Shown: positions 11,170 to 23,616, numbered from the stretch's first letter. The stretch: DNA of 64,000 nucleotides from Trichosphaerium sp. ATCC 40318 (GCA_038496445.1 JALMLS010000353.1:372001-436000); one strand, 5' to 3'. The notes: generated by a model not told the origin, from the letters alone. Program-made: numbers and translations.

Positions 11170-11458
11170 TAAGGGGGCACGCTGAGAAAGGAATGACCTT
11201 AGCTCCACGGGCATCTTCAGGCGCGTAAAACGCTCGAACTGTGTAGATTGATTACTTGAGTTCTGTCTTGTGTAGAGCAAATTCGTTATTTTTTTTTGCT
11301 TTCAAATTGAGACTTTTTATCCCATAGCATGTACTAAGATGCTATGGGTAATGTAGTTTTGAACAAATATCAGTCGCAACTTTTGCAACTCACAATATTA
11401 ATCATGTCAACACGAAAATTTTTTGAACAATTTCTGCACATCTCAGCGTGCCCCCTTA
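11170..11458. mobile_element. 289-base element with 18-base terminal inverted repeats, MITE-like
   Basis: TAAGGGGGCACGCTGAGA at 11170..11187 is the exact reverse complement of 11441..11458. Between them lies no open frame, but there is a perfect 10-bp hairpin at 11321..11348 (CCCATAGCAT, loop GTACTAAG, ATGCTATGGG). TTAAG lies just outside the left end and AGG outside the right, so no clear target-site duplication is seen. A non-autonomous transposon is the simplest reading; a structured RNA gene is possible. Confidence 0.5.
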
Positions 11459-11594
11459 AGGCATAAACACTGTGCGTTGGTAATGTATACAAAAAGTTTT
11501 ATCAAACATTCACTATCTTATACTCTATTAATCCCAAACACTATTTCTATGCGTGAATACTTCTCCTATCTTTTTGGGTCTTGTCAGTTGCTTA

Positions 11595-13080
11595 CTAACA
11601 TGCTTGCTGCCTTATGAAAAGTCTGTTCAATTTTTTCACACGCCATAATTTCTGACCATTCCAACCAACCATCTCTACAAATTGCGCAGAATCCCCTATT
11701 GAAACTACGCTTATACCATGGCATGAACGAACATCAACTTGGACTTTATGAGAGTATCTACTATGGTCAACATTTCCATGCTGAACATAATGAGACCACT
11801 TCGTTTTTCCATTGTTTTCAACCATAGATAATTCAACACCACTATCGAAATACGGTGAATAGGCATAGGTAAGTATTGTTCCATCTCCAAACAATAGAAA
11901 TCTAGCAGGAGACTCTACTGAAACGTCTGATTTCCATTGAAGGCTTAACTTGTTTGCTTCGAGTTTGTAACAGTGCACTTGACAATCTGAACTGATAAAC
12001 ACTTTATCATTTAGGCACTCGAAACTTTTACTAGCAAAAGGAAGTAGTGCTACTAGCTTACTTGATTTAATATCAAAGATAGTTGTACTGCTCTCAGCCT
12101 TTACATTATGTCCATTTATCTGTTTATAAGGTCCTAGTTTGGCAATAGATAGCAGATTCTCACTAGCAGAAATACTTAATGCACTTGCTTTGGCTACAAT
12201 TGAAATGATGTTTTTCTTCCATATTGTCTTTCCTTCTATTGAATGTTAGTCACTTTCATGTACAGTGGTTCCTTTGTCATACCTTTAGATATATTCAAGC
12301 AAAATAACATCCTCTTTTTTGGTATATATGCTGTATCACCATCAAGGCAAAAGAGAAGATCTCCAGAAAAAGCTATAAGAGGGTTCCTAATACCAATTTT
12401 TTTTTTCCATTTTGTATTTCCAGTTTCAATGTCAACACCCAATATATGTTTCTTTGTTGTCAATATAACAATGTCATGGGTAATTAAGTGATTTTGATAG
12501 GCTTTCACCATCTTCGGGGTTGCCCACAAGTTGCGACCGCTTTCTGTTTTGAGCATCAAATACCATATGTCAACATTAGCACGACGTAGTCCAACATGTA
12601 CTTCACGTGGTTTACGTTGCCAATACGAGAGTTCAGCTTCTCTAGAAATATTCAATATCTGTCCATTAGTAACATCTAACTTATCCTCGTTCTCTATAAA
12701 CACAAGAGGCGCCTGTAGAGTAAAGAGATGATTAACATTCAACAAACAACTTTTTTTTTCAACTTTCGAGAACGTAAAACCAGGTTTTTCGTCGGTTGAC
12801 GCACGTGTTGTTTATGCTCAATATAAGAAGCAAAATAAAAAACATCTTGCCACGAAGAGGACGTTAATATGTCGACTGGCCAACGACATTTGGGACCCCA
12901 ATGAAGTATCGGCCATTTTTGTCGTAAAAGAAACGAAGCCGACTTGTAGTTTCGCAAAATACTTGAAATTGTTGTGTTTGTGCTTGATAAGTACAGTATC
13001 GATTGAAAACTGTCGCAAGCGCTACAAACCATGTAAAGAGTATCAATTGAACATAAGACTTTGTCTGAGAGCTTTGACAT
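11595..13080 (-). CDS. F-box-like protein with PQQ-like beta-propeller
   Basis: Three exons: 13080..12805, 12712..12283, 12235..11595 (an in-frame ATG also exists at 13137). The first exon reads LSDKVLCSIDTLYMVCSAC followed by SSWQDVFYFASYIEH, which fits an F-box and its trailing helix. Exons 2-3 give repeated strands with the PQQ/quinoprotein propeller style (VDIETGNTKWKKKIG, EGKTIWKKNI, NKLSLQWKSD, NGKTKWSHYV, NGQKLWRV). Such propellers usually bind protein partners; with the F-box this suggests an SCF substrate receptor (inference). A different frame of exon 1 is also open (see the gene at 13127), so the N-terminus is less sure than the propeller. Confidence 0.65.
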
Positions 13081-13126
13081 TGCCTGTAGGTGAAGAAGCT
13101 GGCTGTAGTTCCTAAAGCAGTCAAAA

Positions 13127-13610
13127 CTATTCTTCATTCAACAACAACTTACTCAGCTGTTGGGTCAATAACGCAACAGTAACACATGGTTTGGTAGAGT
13201 CACCTTGTGGGACTACAACACGTTGATATACTGACGGATATTCAGTACAAGGTGCATATGTAACGGTGTTTATTAGTCTTTCACCAGTAGAGAACTTTGT
13301 CAATACAAGATCTTCGTAACAAGTTCAACAACTTCGTCATAGGATTGGGTATCGACTAGTCAAGATTTATGTTCGTAAGTGCGATTAAGTAAAAGCTCTC
13401 AACTGATAAAGCGTAAGTATTGAATGTGTACATTACAAGACAATTTTGAACATTGCCGGCAGAAGAAAAGTAGCTGAGAACTACAATACAAGCTACTAAC
13501 ACATAATGAATTAACACTGTCATCGGCAAACAAAGAGAAGCTGTCTTCAAGCGAGAATGCGTAGATACAGACCAAGATTAGTGGAACCACTCTGGTAAAC
13601 CTCTGAACAC
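13127..13610 (-). CDS. Hypothetical secreted or membrane protein, exons unresolved
   Basis: A clear coding stretch reads INTVTYAPCTEYPSVYQRVV then GDSTKPCVTVALLTQQL before a GTAAGT donor or a stop at 13127. Upstream SYDEVVELVTKIL is in a neighbouring frame and joins it if a 29-base GT-AG intron is removed. Further upstream a signal-peptide-like stretch (MTVLIHYVLVACIVVLSYF) is seen. If the GTAAGT donor is used, translation runs on into the next 250 bases in a frame ending VVGQSTY, overlapping the F-box exon. No family recognised. Confidence 0.35.
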
Positions 13611-13838
13611 GCAACCGCGAATAAAATACTTACGAATAGTTCACTCGTGGTGAAGTATAGTTGTTTGCCAACAAAGTTGGTCACGTGTTTCCAAAGCAAC
13701 AAAAGAATAAGATAAAAGCTCAACTAAATTGTAATCGATAAACGTCAAAGACAGTCACTCAATCGTTGGTTTTATTTACCTCAGACAACTTATTAGTAAA
13801 CGCTTGACTTTGGTGTTGAGTATTTTCTTTCTTGCTAG

Positions 13839-14156
13839 CTATTTTAAGGCTTATTGACTATGTGCAAAGAATACATGACGCAACTAAAAAAGAAGTTCCT
13901 TGTGATGTTGATGTCATATTCCATTCCAGCTTCTCCGTTTTTACCCAAGTTCGCTTTCTCATTCAGGTACTTCCTCTGTGATTCTGTGGACTGATGACCG
14001 GCGCTTGGCAGCTAAAAGGCGCTACTATTACAACAAATCACGTTTCATCTCCTTTATCTGCAGGTCATTGCTTTAAAAAAAGACAAGCAATGTAGTTACA
14101 TATGTTGTAATATCAAAAAAACTGACATTGATGAAGTACCGATAAGAAACCCATAA
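13839..14156 (+). CDS. Hypothetical protein, 3' exons only
   Basis: Two exons with good splice signals: 13839..13966 (reads AILRLIDYVQRIHDATKKE, then FSVFTQVRFLIQ) and 14064..14156 (VIALKKDKQCSYICC, ending VPIRNP). Phase is kept across the GTACTT/CTGCAG intron. No start codon was located upstream, so the 5' end is missing or lies in an unrecognised short exon. No family recognised. Confidence 0.4.
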
Positions 14157-14740
14157 TAAAATGAAACAAATATGTGATTCTAAAGATCGAAGAACTGAAG
14201 GGAAAAAGTACTCCATGGCGTACTCAACCTTACGTATGCAGCCCTGAGGCGATCATAGGGTTATGTCGGTGTCGTACTGGTACCTGTACATGTTCGGCCT
14301 ACTTCGTTATTGTGAAGGGTGTCGTGACAATAAAAGAGTTTGCCAACAAAATTATTGTGACCTTTGCGCAGAAAAAAACGTTTCGTGACTTCGCAACAAA
14401 AATAACACGCGCACATGATTACTATAAGGGATGAAAAATAAGCGTACTTTATGTACAAATGAAGGATACAGATTTAGGCACGGCACAAAACAAGGACAAA
14501 TATTTGTAAAAGTTTTTTTTTAAGTTTTCGGTTTTTTATTTTGGCTTTCTTTACAAATGTACATTTTAATTTTTGTTATTACAAAAGGAGGGATAATAGG
14601 GATACTGAAATAAGCGCTACTTGGCTGATGCCAAGGAAAATTTTTTGTTTAAACATCGTCAAAGAGAAGAAGTCTTTTTTTTTTTGCTGTTTCGACTTTT
14701 TTTCTTGTGGCTGCGGTTCGCACTTTTAAAACGTTCTTCT
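14157..14740. other. Spacer with one doubtful plus-strand frame
   Basis: A plus-strand frame at about 14174..14434 stays open (ELKGKSTPWRTQPYVCSP, later VTIKEFANKIIVTFAQKK) without an ATG start or family similarity. The rest is T-rich on the plus strand and forms the downstream flank of the minus-strand G-alpha gene. Confidence 0.3.
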
Positions 14741-16409
14741 TTAATATCCTCCTACCTGGGGATGTGTATACGAGTATCTATCAGCTGCTCGTGCACATAT
14801 CTTGCTGAAAGTAGCTTTACAACCCTCAGAATCAAGAGCACAACCGTCGAAGATATTCAACTCATCACCCTCAAATCCCTTTCTAAACTGCTCGGTAATA
14901 TATTCTACAGCTTTATTTGCGTCTGCACCGCCTATTAAGTGTGTGAGTTAAAAAGATCAAAACACCAATTGTTTAAAAAATCTCATACCATCGTATTCCG
15001 GGAATAGGTTCTTTAGAGGAGATCGCGAGAGTTTAGCTTCGAATTTATCACGCTTGTTTAAGAAAAGAGTGAATTGTTTATTTTTCAGCTCTGGTATTTT
15101 CGAAAGTTCCCAAAATGTTTCCATAGAGTCTTGCATAGCGTTGGCTGTAAAATCAATGACATTCATTTCATCGTCTACAAAATAAAAAAAGTCAATAAGA
15201 GTCGTCTCGTATTTCGAAAAATTATTTAAAATGGCGTACAAACATCCAGTGCTGCTACGAATACAACAGCCGTTGATTGTCTCATAAATGTGGCCCACCT
15301 AATCTTTTGTGAGTAAAGGTCTACAAAAAACTTGGGCGAAAAACTGACTTACTTTCTCCTTTGATTCTGTTCTCCGCCAGTATCAATAAAGTTAAATTGT
15401 ACAGGCATGGAAGAGTAATCAGCCTCAAATAGATATTCTGAGATGCCCGTGGTTTTAATTTGAGCGTGCACAATGTCAGCGTCCGTAGGTTCAAAATCTG
15501 GCTGCATGATACGTTCTACGTGTTGCAAGACGCTTTAAAGTAAAAATGAGTACAAACGCCATTATTATAAAAAAAATAAAATAAAACATCACAACTCTCC
15601 GCGTACTATTCTGTTGTAGACGCAAACTGCCCTGAACCATGCGCTTGAGTCCATATTTTTTGTATAGCGTCTTTCTTCCACATGCGCACAATCTCGCGGG
15701 ACACGTTCGCAGACAGCTGGTACTTTTGTAGTACAACATCAACTCCGTGCTGAAAAAAAAAACATAAGAAACTACAAAAAGTTGGAGCAAAAGTGCACTA
15801 TTTTTTTTCTTTACAGCGCCACTTCACCCATTAATTTAGGGCAAAATACACGCTATTAAAGTATGTAATAGTGATTAATGGCACATTGTGCACTACTTAC
15901 TGTCTCTTCGAGGTGGTATGCTTTAAGGAACAATTGAATGGCATCCAGCAAGTTCTGCTTGAGTATCATGCCGAATTTATTCCTTTCAACCTTCGTGTAA
16001 GGTCTATGAATTACGCGCATCTGTTTAGCCACCGTAGACTTACCAGAGCTACCAACACCTACGCACATAAATAAGAGAAGTAAAACATTAAAAAAAATTG
16101 CTGAATGCCAACACGGCACGTGGTTCAAGAAATTTCGTGATAGTCTCACATGAAAATGATCGCGTGGATCTATCAATGAACTAGGAGTATTAACGTACCC
16201 AGTAGTAATACGTTGAGTAAGGGTAATTCTCTTTGGTGCTTCGTCCGCACAGTCTTTCGCTTTTGTTTTTTATCGCGCTTCTTCTTAGGTTCTTTCATCT
16301 GTTTCTTAGCACTCGCATCGACGACATTTAGTTTTGATTTTTTGCTTTTCTTTCGACGAAGTCGCATAATCCTTCGTTTAGGCTTCTTTTCCTTCTTTGT
16401 ATCACTCAT
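14741..16409 (-). CDS. Divergent G-protein alpha subunit
   Basis: Seven exons: 16409..16199, 16058..15901, 15749..15607, 15532..15353, 15298..15240, 15174..14989, 14931..14741, giving 375 residues. It starts MSDTKKEKKPKRR with about 65 Lys/Arg-rich residues and has no Gly2, so it cannot be myristoylated; charge may hold it at the membrane. Motifs: P-loop GVGSSGKST, switch I QIKTTG, switch II DTGGEQNQRRKW, G4 FLNKRDKFEAKL, G5 GCALDS. In canonical G-alpha the switch II box is DVGGQ; here the catalytic Gln position is Glu and the following Arg is Gln. GTP hydrolysis may therefore be slow or altered (inference). Fold and motif order leave little doubt about the family. Confidence 0.88.
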
Positions 16410-16921
16410 TATAACGTCACTGAAATTCTAAACAATAGAATCCGCCAATTGCTTTAAAACGACTACGCGCTGAGCTTATTATTTGTCCAAGAGCCCTCTT
16501 AGTCGGTTGTCTTGGTTAGTGTTTGTTCTAAACCAAGCCTCGTTGTCAACACGGAGTGCCAGTTTTTTGTATGGTAAATTTGTGAATTTTCAAAAAAAGG
16601 TACGCGAAGTTTTTAGCGCTAGCCCTTCTTGGTAAATGGTCCAAAAGTCGTTAAAACAAGAAAATACCAGGTCTACAAGATATCGATGACGTGACAAGTT
16701 TCTCCCGTTGGTTTTAGTTTTTTAGTCAAATATCAAATACCGTGATTCACTCGCTTGTTCTGATAATCCCACATTGCTCTACATGCAGTAGTGAGTTGAG
16801 ACAATTTTTTTTAGTGCGTTCCATTACCTTTTTGCGCCATACTGACGACAACATCTCGGATTTTAGGCCAAGTGAGATTTTTTTCGGTTTTTTTTTTTTT
16901 GCTTTTCAGCAAAATGTCTTT
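16410..16921. other. Intergenic region
   Basis: Upstream flank of the divergent G-alpha gene and downstream flank of the large helical-protein gene. No exon with family similarity was seen; a plus-strand frame from about 16742 is T-rich and looks like chance. Confidence 0.45.
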
Positions 16922-19900
16922 TTAGAGAAGGAGGAGTTTCGTTTTAAACAAGTTGTTTGTGCTATGTGTTTGAATGATCTGGGTTATGGTGTTGTGAGTT
17001 ATTGTATTCGTATTTAAATATCGTAAAAGAGATGCCATGGCACGCCACAATGAACCTAAACAACTCGCTGAGAAGAAACAATCCAAAAATTTTTACGTAA
17101 AAAAAACGAAAAAATTTGCCCGGTTAACCTTTTTCAATTTGTTGTCACGTGCGTTATCATACCTTCGCTAGATAACATAGGTTGTAATAGTACGTTTGAA
17201 ACACATTTTGATACCTCCGCCGCGAAATTTCGTGCGAGGTGCGTGATTGTCCTCAAAGAAGCTATTTTAGGCGTGTCGTCCAAGTTTTCATTCAAAACAA
17301 CACGTGAAAGTGCAGCAAGCAGTTTAGAGTGATCCAAAATAACCGTATTCCAACGAGGCACATTAGATAATAGAGCGTCGATGATAGAGAATAAATAAAG
17401 GCTCTCGCCAACCTAATTGCCGCTAGTTAACCGTCTTTGCAGTTTTTGAAGTAACCTTACCGTGTTATAACTGCATTCACTTTCTAATCGGTGGGTCACG
17501 TGACTGTAAAGGTCAACTAGCATTGCATCTATTTCTTTCGATCTCTCAATGGACGCAATAATAAATTGTAACACTTGAAGCTCTTCAGTGGTAGAGAAAG
17601 CAAGCGCGCTAGGAAAAACATCCTTTTGAAAAAAACGTCAGCGATCAAGTGATTGTATTTGTTAAACAAATCAAAATCACAGGTATATTGAACCAGATTA
17701 TTGTAAGATTACATACCTTTGCCAATCCTACAATAAACGGTTGATTACTCCGCAGCTGATACAGAAATTTAACACATTTTCGTCTTATCCTTCCTACAGC
17801 ATGTATGAGCTTGGGTACCTCTTGATTGCTTCCTTACCGCTGTTGTGTGATACTAAACTCATAAACTCTGAGTTATACTTCATTTCTATAGCTTGCTTTG
17901 CCGTGAGAACCACTTTAGTTGATTCAAGAGAGCGAATCCAATAAGAGTCTGAAAGAGCTTTAAAGTACTTCACTATTCGTATTGGTACTACTGCTTCATC
18001 TTCAGCGATCTGCGTAATGATGGGTTTGTATAGTCGCTTATGATATCTAACGCATAACCAACCAAGAGTCTCCAAGACCCAACTAAGCGCACGTTAGCTA
18101 AGAGACTTCGTCGTTTTTGTCAACAGAAAAGAACTTCTGAAAAAAATCAAAACATTTTTTCCGCTTTCAACTTGTCACAATCTCTTTTAACCAATGAGAT
18201 TGATCGGTTTACGGAAAATTATGTTACAAGGCTACAAGAGCAGCATTGTAACATACAATAAAGGCAAAATAAAACAGAAAACTGCGAAGGTGTACATCAA
18301 AACATACATCAAAACAAAAAAGGTTACTTTGTTGTTTGGTATTAGTAAAATAACTGTTACCTCTTTGGTTGCTTATCTGATAGTACTAGCGACAGGCAAG
18401 AAGAAAAATCTTCATGGTCAGTAAACAAACACGTGTCTAGAACCTTCGCTATAGGCTGTATATTAGCATCACCATCGTATGGTAAGCATAAAACGAGACG
18501 AATAAGTTGTTCTCTTTCATCCGCTTTTAAATCTATATTTAAACCACCTATGGAGTGAAATTAAAGTGTGCACAGTACAAAACAGTACAAGAGGGAATTT
18601 TTTATAATACCTATGGTTTCCTGTGACAAATGTTCCCCAGAAAATAAGGCACGAACTATTGAGTTTAAGGCTGGAAGTTGTACGGCTCTGAAAGATCAAT
18701 GTCAGTAGTCTGTATGCGCGAGATTGTAGCGTTCACAAAAAACGTCATGTGACAAACCATGTTTTTTTTTTTCCATACCTCATAACTTCTTTCACGTGGG
18801 CCAAAGAACTGTTAATATTGTTGTGTGTTAGGAGGTGGAATGTTCGCTCAATAAAAGGAACAACAGAAAGGGCTTGTTTACTCTTGATTTTCTCAATAAG
18901 AAATTCGCCCAGAGGTTTAGGATCTTCCTCCAAAAGAGCGTTTATACCTAAAATAACTCAGTGTTAGCCACTCGATGAGCGTTGATGTTGCAATTTTATT
19001 CAACTTCAAAGAGAATCTTGTAGTCTTATTAATACCACGTACTGTTAGAATGTTGTGTCATTGCAGTTTGGCAGCTTTTGGAACCATCCTCTTGATCAAA
19101 TAACACTCGTAAGATACCAGAAGATACTTCAAGGGCTTTTGAAATTAGATGGTTAGGCCAAGAAAAAACAGGGTTTTCAGCTAAACACTTCCGTTAATAA
19201 CTTGTAACCAACATGGTTTCACATGCCTTCAACTGCAAATTGATGTAATATATGACTCTTAGGACATGCGATTGCGATGCAGGACGTATGAAATTTCATC
19301 CAAATAGCCAAGATGTCAGTTGAACTATCTCCACTCACGGAAGCGTTCCAACCTTCTTCAAAATAGCTCCAGAATGCAACTTGGCATTCCTTGTTCTCAA
19401 CAAGTTCCTTTGCAGTAAATATACATGCATCGTCTGGGCTATGGTCAATCCAAGATAGAAGCCCAGACACTCTTGAACTCACATCAAAACGTTTTGTGAG
19501 GTCGCAAAAAGCCGATGGTGCGTCTTGGCCATTAAGAAACTGATTGAACACCTTCTTATTAGCTAGTATGATAAATCAGTGTAAATAAAGTAATCTGTTG
19601 CACTCACTAGTATTAGCAACCAAGCCGCTGAGTAGAACAAGTCCAGTTTTCTCGTGCTTAACCTGGATACAGATTAATGAAAACTATTGACTTGTGTAAG
19701 TTTTCGTGGCTTACCGACTCAGATTTCTCAATACGTTGTCGCTTAGGTTGTGGCTCATTGTTCAAATCTGATTCTTCACGTGTTCTTTTTGTACCCTTAT
19801 TTGTTGTAGTCATTGACTTGTTTGATTTTCGCCAAACTTCTTCTTGATGCAAAATCTTTACACGTTTTGTTAAAAGTGACATAGCATCAACTAGATAGTT

Positions 19901-21712
19901 ATCAATGAAACTAAGCTCTCCATCACTGACTTTAACATCCTTGAAAGGTGTTAGATCTAGAGCTCAACAATTTCTGCGAACCTTAATGCTGATAAGTGCG
20001 CGTGTCAATACAGGTAATAGAGAAGCGTTTTTGGTGAATTTTGATTCTGTGAGAAGAGTACAAAGCCAAGAAAGCATTAAATATCTTTGATTAACAAATT
20101 TTGCTGAAGCTTCCGTTGAGTTGACAGCAAAGAAGACTCTGAACATATTAGGATTCGACACAAGCTTCAAGTAAATACTAGTCAAATCGTAGGGCTCTAA
20201 AACAAGATTATAAAATCGTAGGGTAACTAAAACTCATACCTGTGCTGCTCAAACCAACGTGAAGTATAGAAGTCAAAGTCTCGCTTGCTTCACCACGTAT
20301 AGTCATAACGACTAATTGGCGTATAATCGTAGTCCGAAGCTTCTCTGGAACAAGTCCTATAACAGCAGGTATGTAAAGAGGTTGTGCTTTAGCTATACTA
20401 CAAATCATTGAAGTGAGCTTTTCGGTCTTTAATTGATTCTTAAGAGTGATGCCTGCACGCCAGGCAACATAAAGAATGTACTCCATTGCAAATATATAAG
20501 AATTAGGGAACTGTGGGATAGCCATAAGAATGAATAAAGCAATTTTGGTTAATCGATAAGCAGCTTCTTTTGTTGATTCTGCATGTGCCAGTACTTGAGC
20601 TTGATTCTCTGTGAGTTTAACAAAAAACTCTGAAACATGTGTTAGACATTTATGCATGCTGGAGTTGCCGGGAATTATCTTTAACCTAGAAAAAGAACTG
20701 AATACACCGTAGCCTTATTTGGTACGTACTGAAACTCTAAAGAGTGTTCTCTTGGTGTATGTTCTTGTGGAATCCTGTTATGCTTATATAAAGCACGAAT
20801 AAGTTGCTCACAAGTGAATCGCCAAAGCAGTTTGGATATTGTGTTGTTCGTTGTTGGTGCTGTATACGGCATTGAAGATCTTGGTGCAACCCTCCAATAG
20901 CTTCCTATTGCTCCTAGCAACCAACTATGAGGAATGGTACTAATTAGAGTTAGGTAACTGCCCAGGTAATTGTGCATACCTCTTTGTGTTTCTTAGATTA
21001 TTTAAGATACAACAAAGCAAGCTGTAATGTTGAACAGCTTTAGAAGGCACAAGATATGCGAGCGTGTGCTCCTAAAATTATGTTAACACCATATGTATTG
21101 TACTTTAATACATAGAAGACGCTATGAAATACGGAGTGAACACTTACTGTGGATAACTCTGTGTGGTGACGTTCGATATCGAAACCCATATCGATGTACT
21201 GATTCTTTTTACAGTATTGCATCCATTGAGCTCCTTTTCCATCACAAAGGTAATTACTATCATCTTTATCCCATAGATACGCTTCAGTATCCTATAATAC
21301 ACCATTACTAAAAGTAATCTAGACGAAGCTCCTTACAGATAAGAATGGTCTCAAACTTTTGTTGATGTTATCTTTAATCCGCTGCGGAATTTTCGGACCA
21401 ATCTTAAGTGTCTACCGTCGTTTACTAGTTAGAAAATGTTTAAAAAGAAAGACCTTGTTTTGTACCTTCTCAAAACAGCACAAATTAATATCAAATTGAG
21501 ATATGTGAACTTTAACTGACTTGACATTTGTCAAACTTTTTAAGTAGCTTGATATCGATTCTTCTATAGACATCAGGACTTCTCCCTTGGATCCAAGAAG
21601 GGCATGTATACCATATATAAATACAAGTTTTCTTAATACCTCAAGGACAATGATGGCGCCACTACACAAGGAGCATGAGAACAAAATTTCGTAGAACTGC
21701 CTCAAAAAAAAA
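16922..21712 (-). CDS. Large alpha-helical repeat protein, probably nuclear, function unknown
   Basis: A run of about 15 minus-strand exons with consistent splice signals. From the N-terminal side they include RQFYEILFSCSLCSGAIIVL, IGPKIPQRIKDNINKSLRPF, DTEAYLWDKDDSNYLCDG, IPHSWLLGAIGSYWRV, LIRALYKHNRIPQE, MEYILYVAWRAGITLKNQ, then a nuclear localisation-like patch KRTREESDLNNEPQPKRQR near 19740-19800, LVLLSGLVANTNKK, FCDLTKRFDVSSRVSGLL, FLIEKIKSKQALSVVPF, EMKYNSEFMSLVSHNSG and ASLRTITHLARNFAAE. The last exon may be 17077..16922. Composition is that of a HEAT/ARM-like scaffold. Symplekin, Mediator and Integrator subunits were considered; none matched. Exon borders are approximate and two genes cannot be excluded. 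Confidence 0.55.
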
Positions 21713-21924
21713 GTACAAGTTCAAAAGCCTCAAGCTATGTTTAAAAAAAAAACGTATTGTAACGCTTCTTACAGAATATGTGGAGTTAACCAAAGACTAA
21801 AAATCGAAATATCCTCCCCAAAACTAAAATTCCCACCAGTCGTAGTTGTTTGGTTTTTTCCGTCACAAAGAATCATTAGCTCTTTGACTACGTCACAAAA
21901 CACAAACTAGTGTGATACAATAAC

Positions 21925-23197
21925 ATGATTGCTTGTAGCTCAACTTTGCCTATCATTCTTTCACACCAAGTACATTGTTGAGTTGCATTGGCTACTGGCA
22001 TTGTTAGTGCAGTTGTATTATATGGCACATACAAAGTTTTTCCTTCATTGTTTGCACCACTAGAGCTAGAGAAACAGAAAAAAAAAATCTACGATGGTTA
22101 TCTCTCTTCTGTTGCAACTTGCCTCACAGAGGTCTTCCCAGCATCATGCTTTAATGAGGTATATTAGTAACAATAATTAAGAGTTCCTAACACGCTTGTA
22201 AGTTTGACATTTATGGAGAAAGGGCAAAACTGATTCCTGTTGTAAGACGAGTTGTCAGAAGATATAAACAACTTAAAGATGATATGAAAAACTCAGCAGA
22301 ACTAGAAGGAGTAGAAAGAATTAATATGGTTACACAACAAATACAGTTTTTTACAATGTTAGAAAAAGATAATGACGAGAAATACAAGTCAGAAGAACAA
22401 GCACTAGACTACACGCCGGTTCGTGGTTTTTTTAACTTTTTTTTTTCTTTATTCTTAGAATATTCGTACTTATTCTGTTGTTTAGGTGATGTCTCCAGAT
22501 AAATCGGAAAAAGGTTTTTATATTAAAGTATCTTTGGATAGTAATGATATTGCACCAGCACTTCGTAGTGCTGTAAATTATGATGGAAAGAAAAAATGGT
22601 TTAGACTTCCAAGTTTTTTAAGAAGATGGCCTTCTGTACCAGAAGTCGTTTCTAAAATTGATGAAGCTGCAGCATACCTTAAAACTACAGATTATGGAAA
22701 ATGTCTAATCGTTTTTGAGGATGCTAGCTTCCTACAGTACGAAACTATTTTCTTTTTGCTATTCTCGCTTTTTTCTTTTTTTTTTGAGTTGGTGTTCTTA
22801 ACCCCCTTTGTTTAGGATCAATAACGAAGCTCAGTATAACAATATATTAGAATTAGCAAAGCGTAACAATGATGAAGATAGTAACATAAAAATTGTACTA
22901 GTAGAGAGTGAACCTGAAGATGTTAGACAAAGAAGAATTACCTTAAAAAGAGAGGCAGAACGCGAAGCATTAAAACGTGATGTGCTTGCAAATTTAAAGA
23001 TAAAACAGGAACTAAAACAACAACGACTAAAAGAACAAGAAGAAGCTATGAGAAAGTTGAAAGAAGAAGAAGAAGAAGCTAAGAGAAAGTTGAAAGAAGA
23101 AGAACAAGAAGATGAAGATTTAGATGAAGGCGACTATGTTTATGAAGATGAAGTTGATGAAGAAGAATTTGTTGAAGATTATTCTGATATTATATAA
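21925..23197 (+). CDS. Membrane-anchored coiled-coil protein, unknown function
   Basis: Five exons: 21925..21934, 21983..22158, 22203..22418, 22486..22736, 22816..23197, giving 344 residues. The first exon is only 10 bases and splices into an N-terminal membrane helix (MIAFALATGIVSAVVLYGTY). A helical region (PVVRRVVRRYKQLKDDMKNS) is followed by a possible alpha/beta domain (KCLIVFEDASFLQ, then NIKIVLVESEPED) and a long charged coiled coil ending in an acidic tail (EDEDLDEGDYVYEDEVDEEE). The alpha/beta part resembles the Walker B half of a P-loop fold, but no Walker A is visible. A mitochondrial or ER anchor is inferred. Confidence 0.65.
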
Positions 23198-23409
23198 AAT
23201 ATGTGCTTAAACTTCTTTTTTTATCATAGATGTTTTGTGAGATTATATAATTTTCAACTGCACGTGACATGCCAATATAAGTTGTAGCAATAGTCGTCAA
23301 ATTGGTCCAGAATTTTACTTCGTTTTACTAAAAAAGTACAAGCACAAGGGAAAAAGCATGTGCCTTCAGTATAAGTTTCGTTCTAACTACTTACTGTTTT
23401 GTACATAAT

Positions 23410-23616
23410 ATGTTTTTTGCTGTGGAACTGGGTCTAATAGTTGGTAACAAGACGGTGAGTGTTAATAGTGATTAGTTTACTTTAAACTTGAAGAAAACAT
23501 AGATGTTGTTGGTGCTGCAGGTGTTTTGGGAGGCTAAGGATAACGTTATTGATAAATTCACAAATCTGAAAAAGCCCTTTTACGTACTTTACATAGAACT
23601 TGAGGAATATCTTTAA
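23410..23616 (+). CDS. Candidate 46-residue protein, antisense to the ABHD17-like 3' end
   Basis: Two exons, 23410..23454 and 23521..23616, with a good GTGAGT donor and CTGCAG acceptor and preserved frame. The product starts MFFAVELGLIVGNKT and ends KKPFYVLYIELEEYL. Exon 2 overlaps the last exon of the opposite-strand hydrolase gene by 59 bases. No family recognised. Could be chance, but both splice sites and the stop just after a tidy hydrophobic-acidic end argue for a real small gene. Confidence 0.4.

Noticed and set aside
12739-13137. Three overlapping minus-strand frames, all fairly protein-like, in the first exon of the F-box/PQQ gene
   Set aside because: Only the frame with the F-box pattern joins the propeller exons in phase; the frame ending VVGQSTY was kept only as an alternative 3' end of the upstream gene.
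16922-21712. Symplekin, Mediator or Integrator identity for the large helical protein
   Set aside because: Hydrophobic-helix style and a nuclear signal fit, but no signature block of any of these proteins was found.
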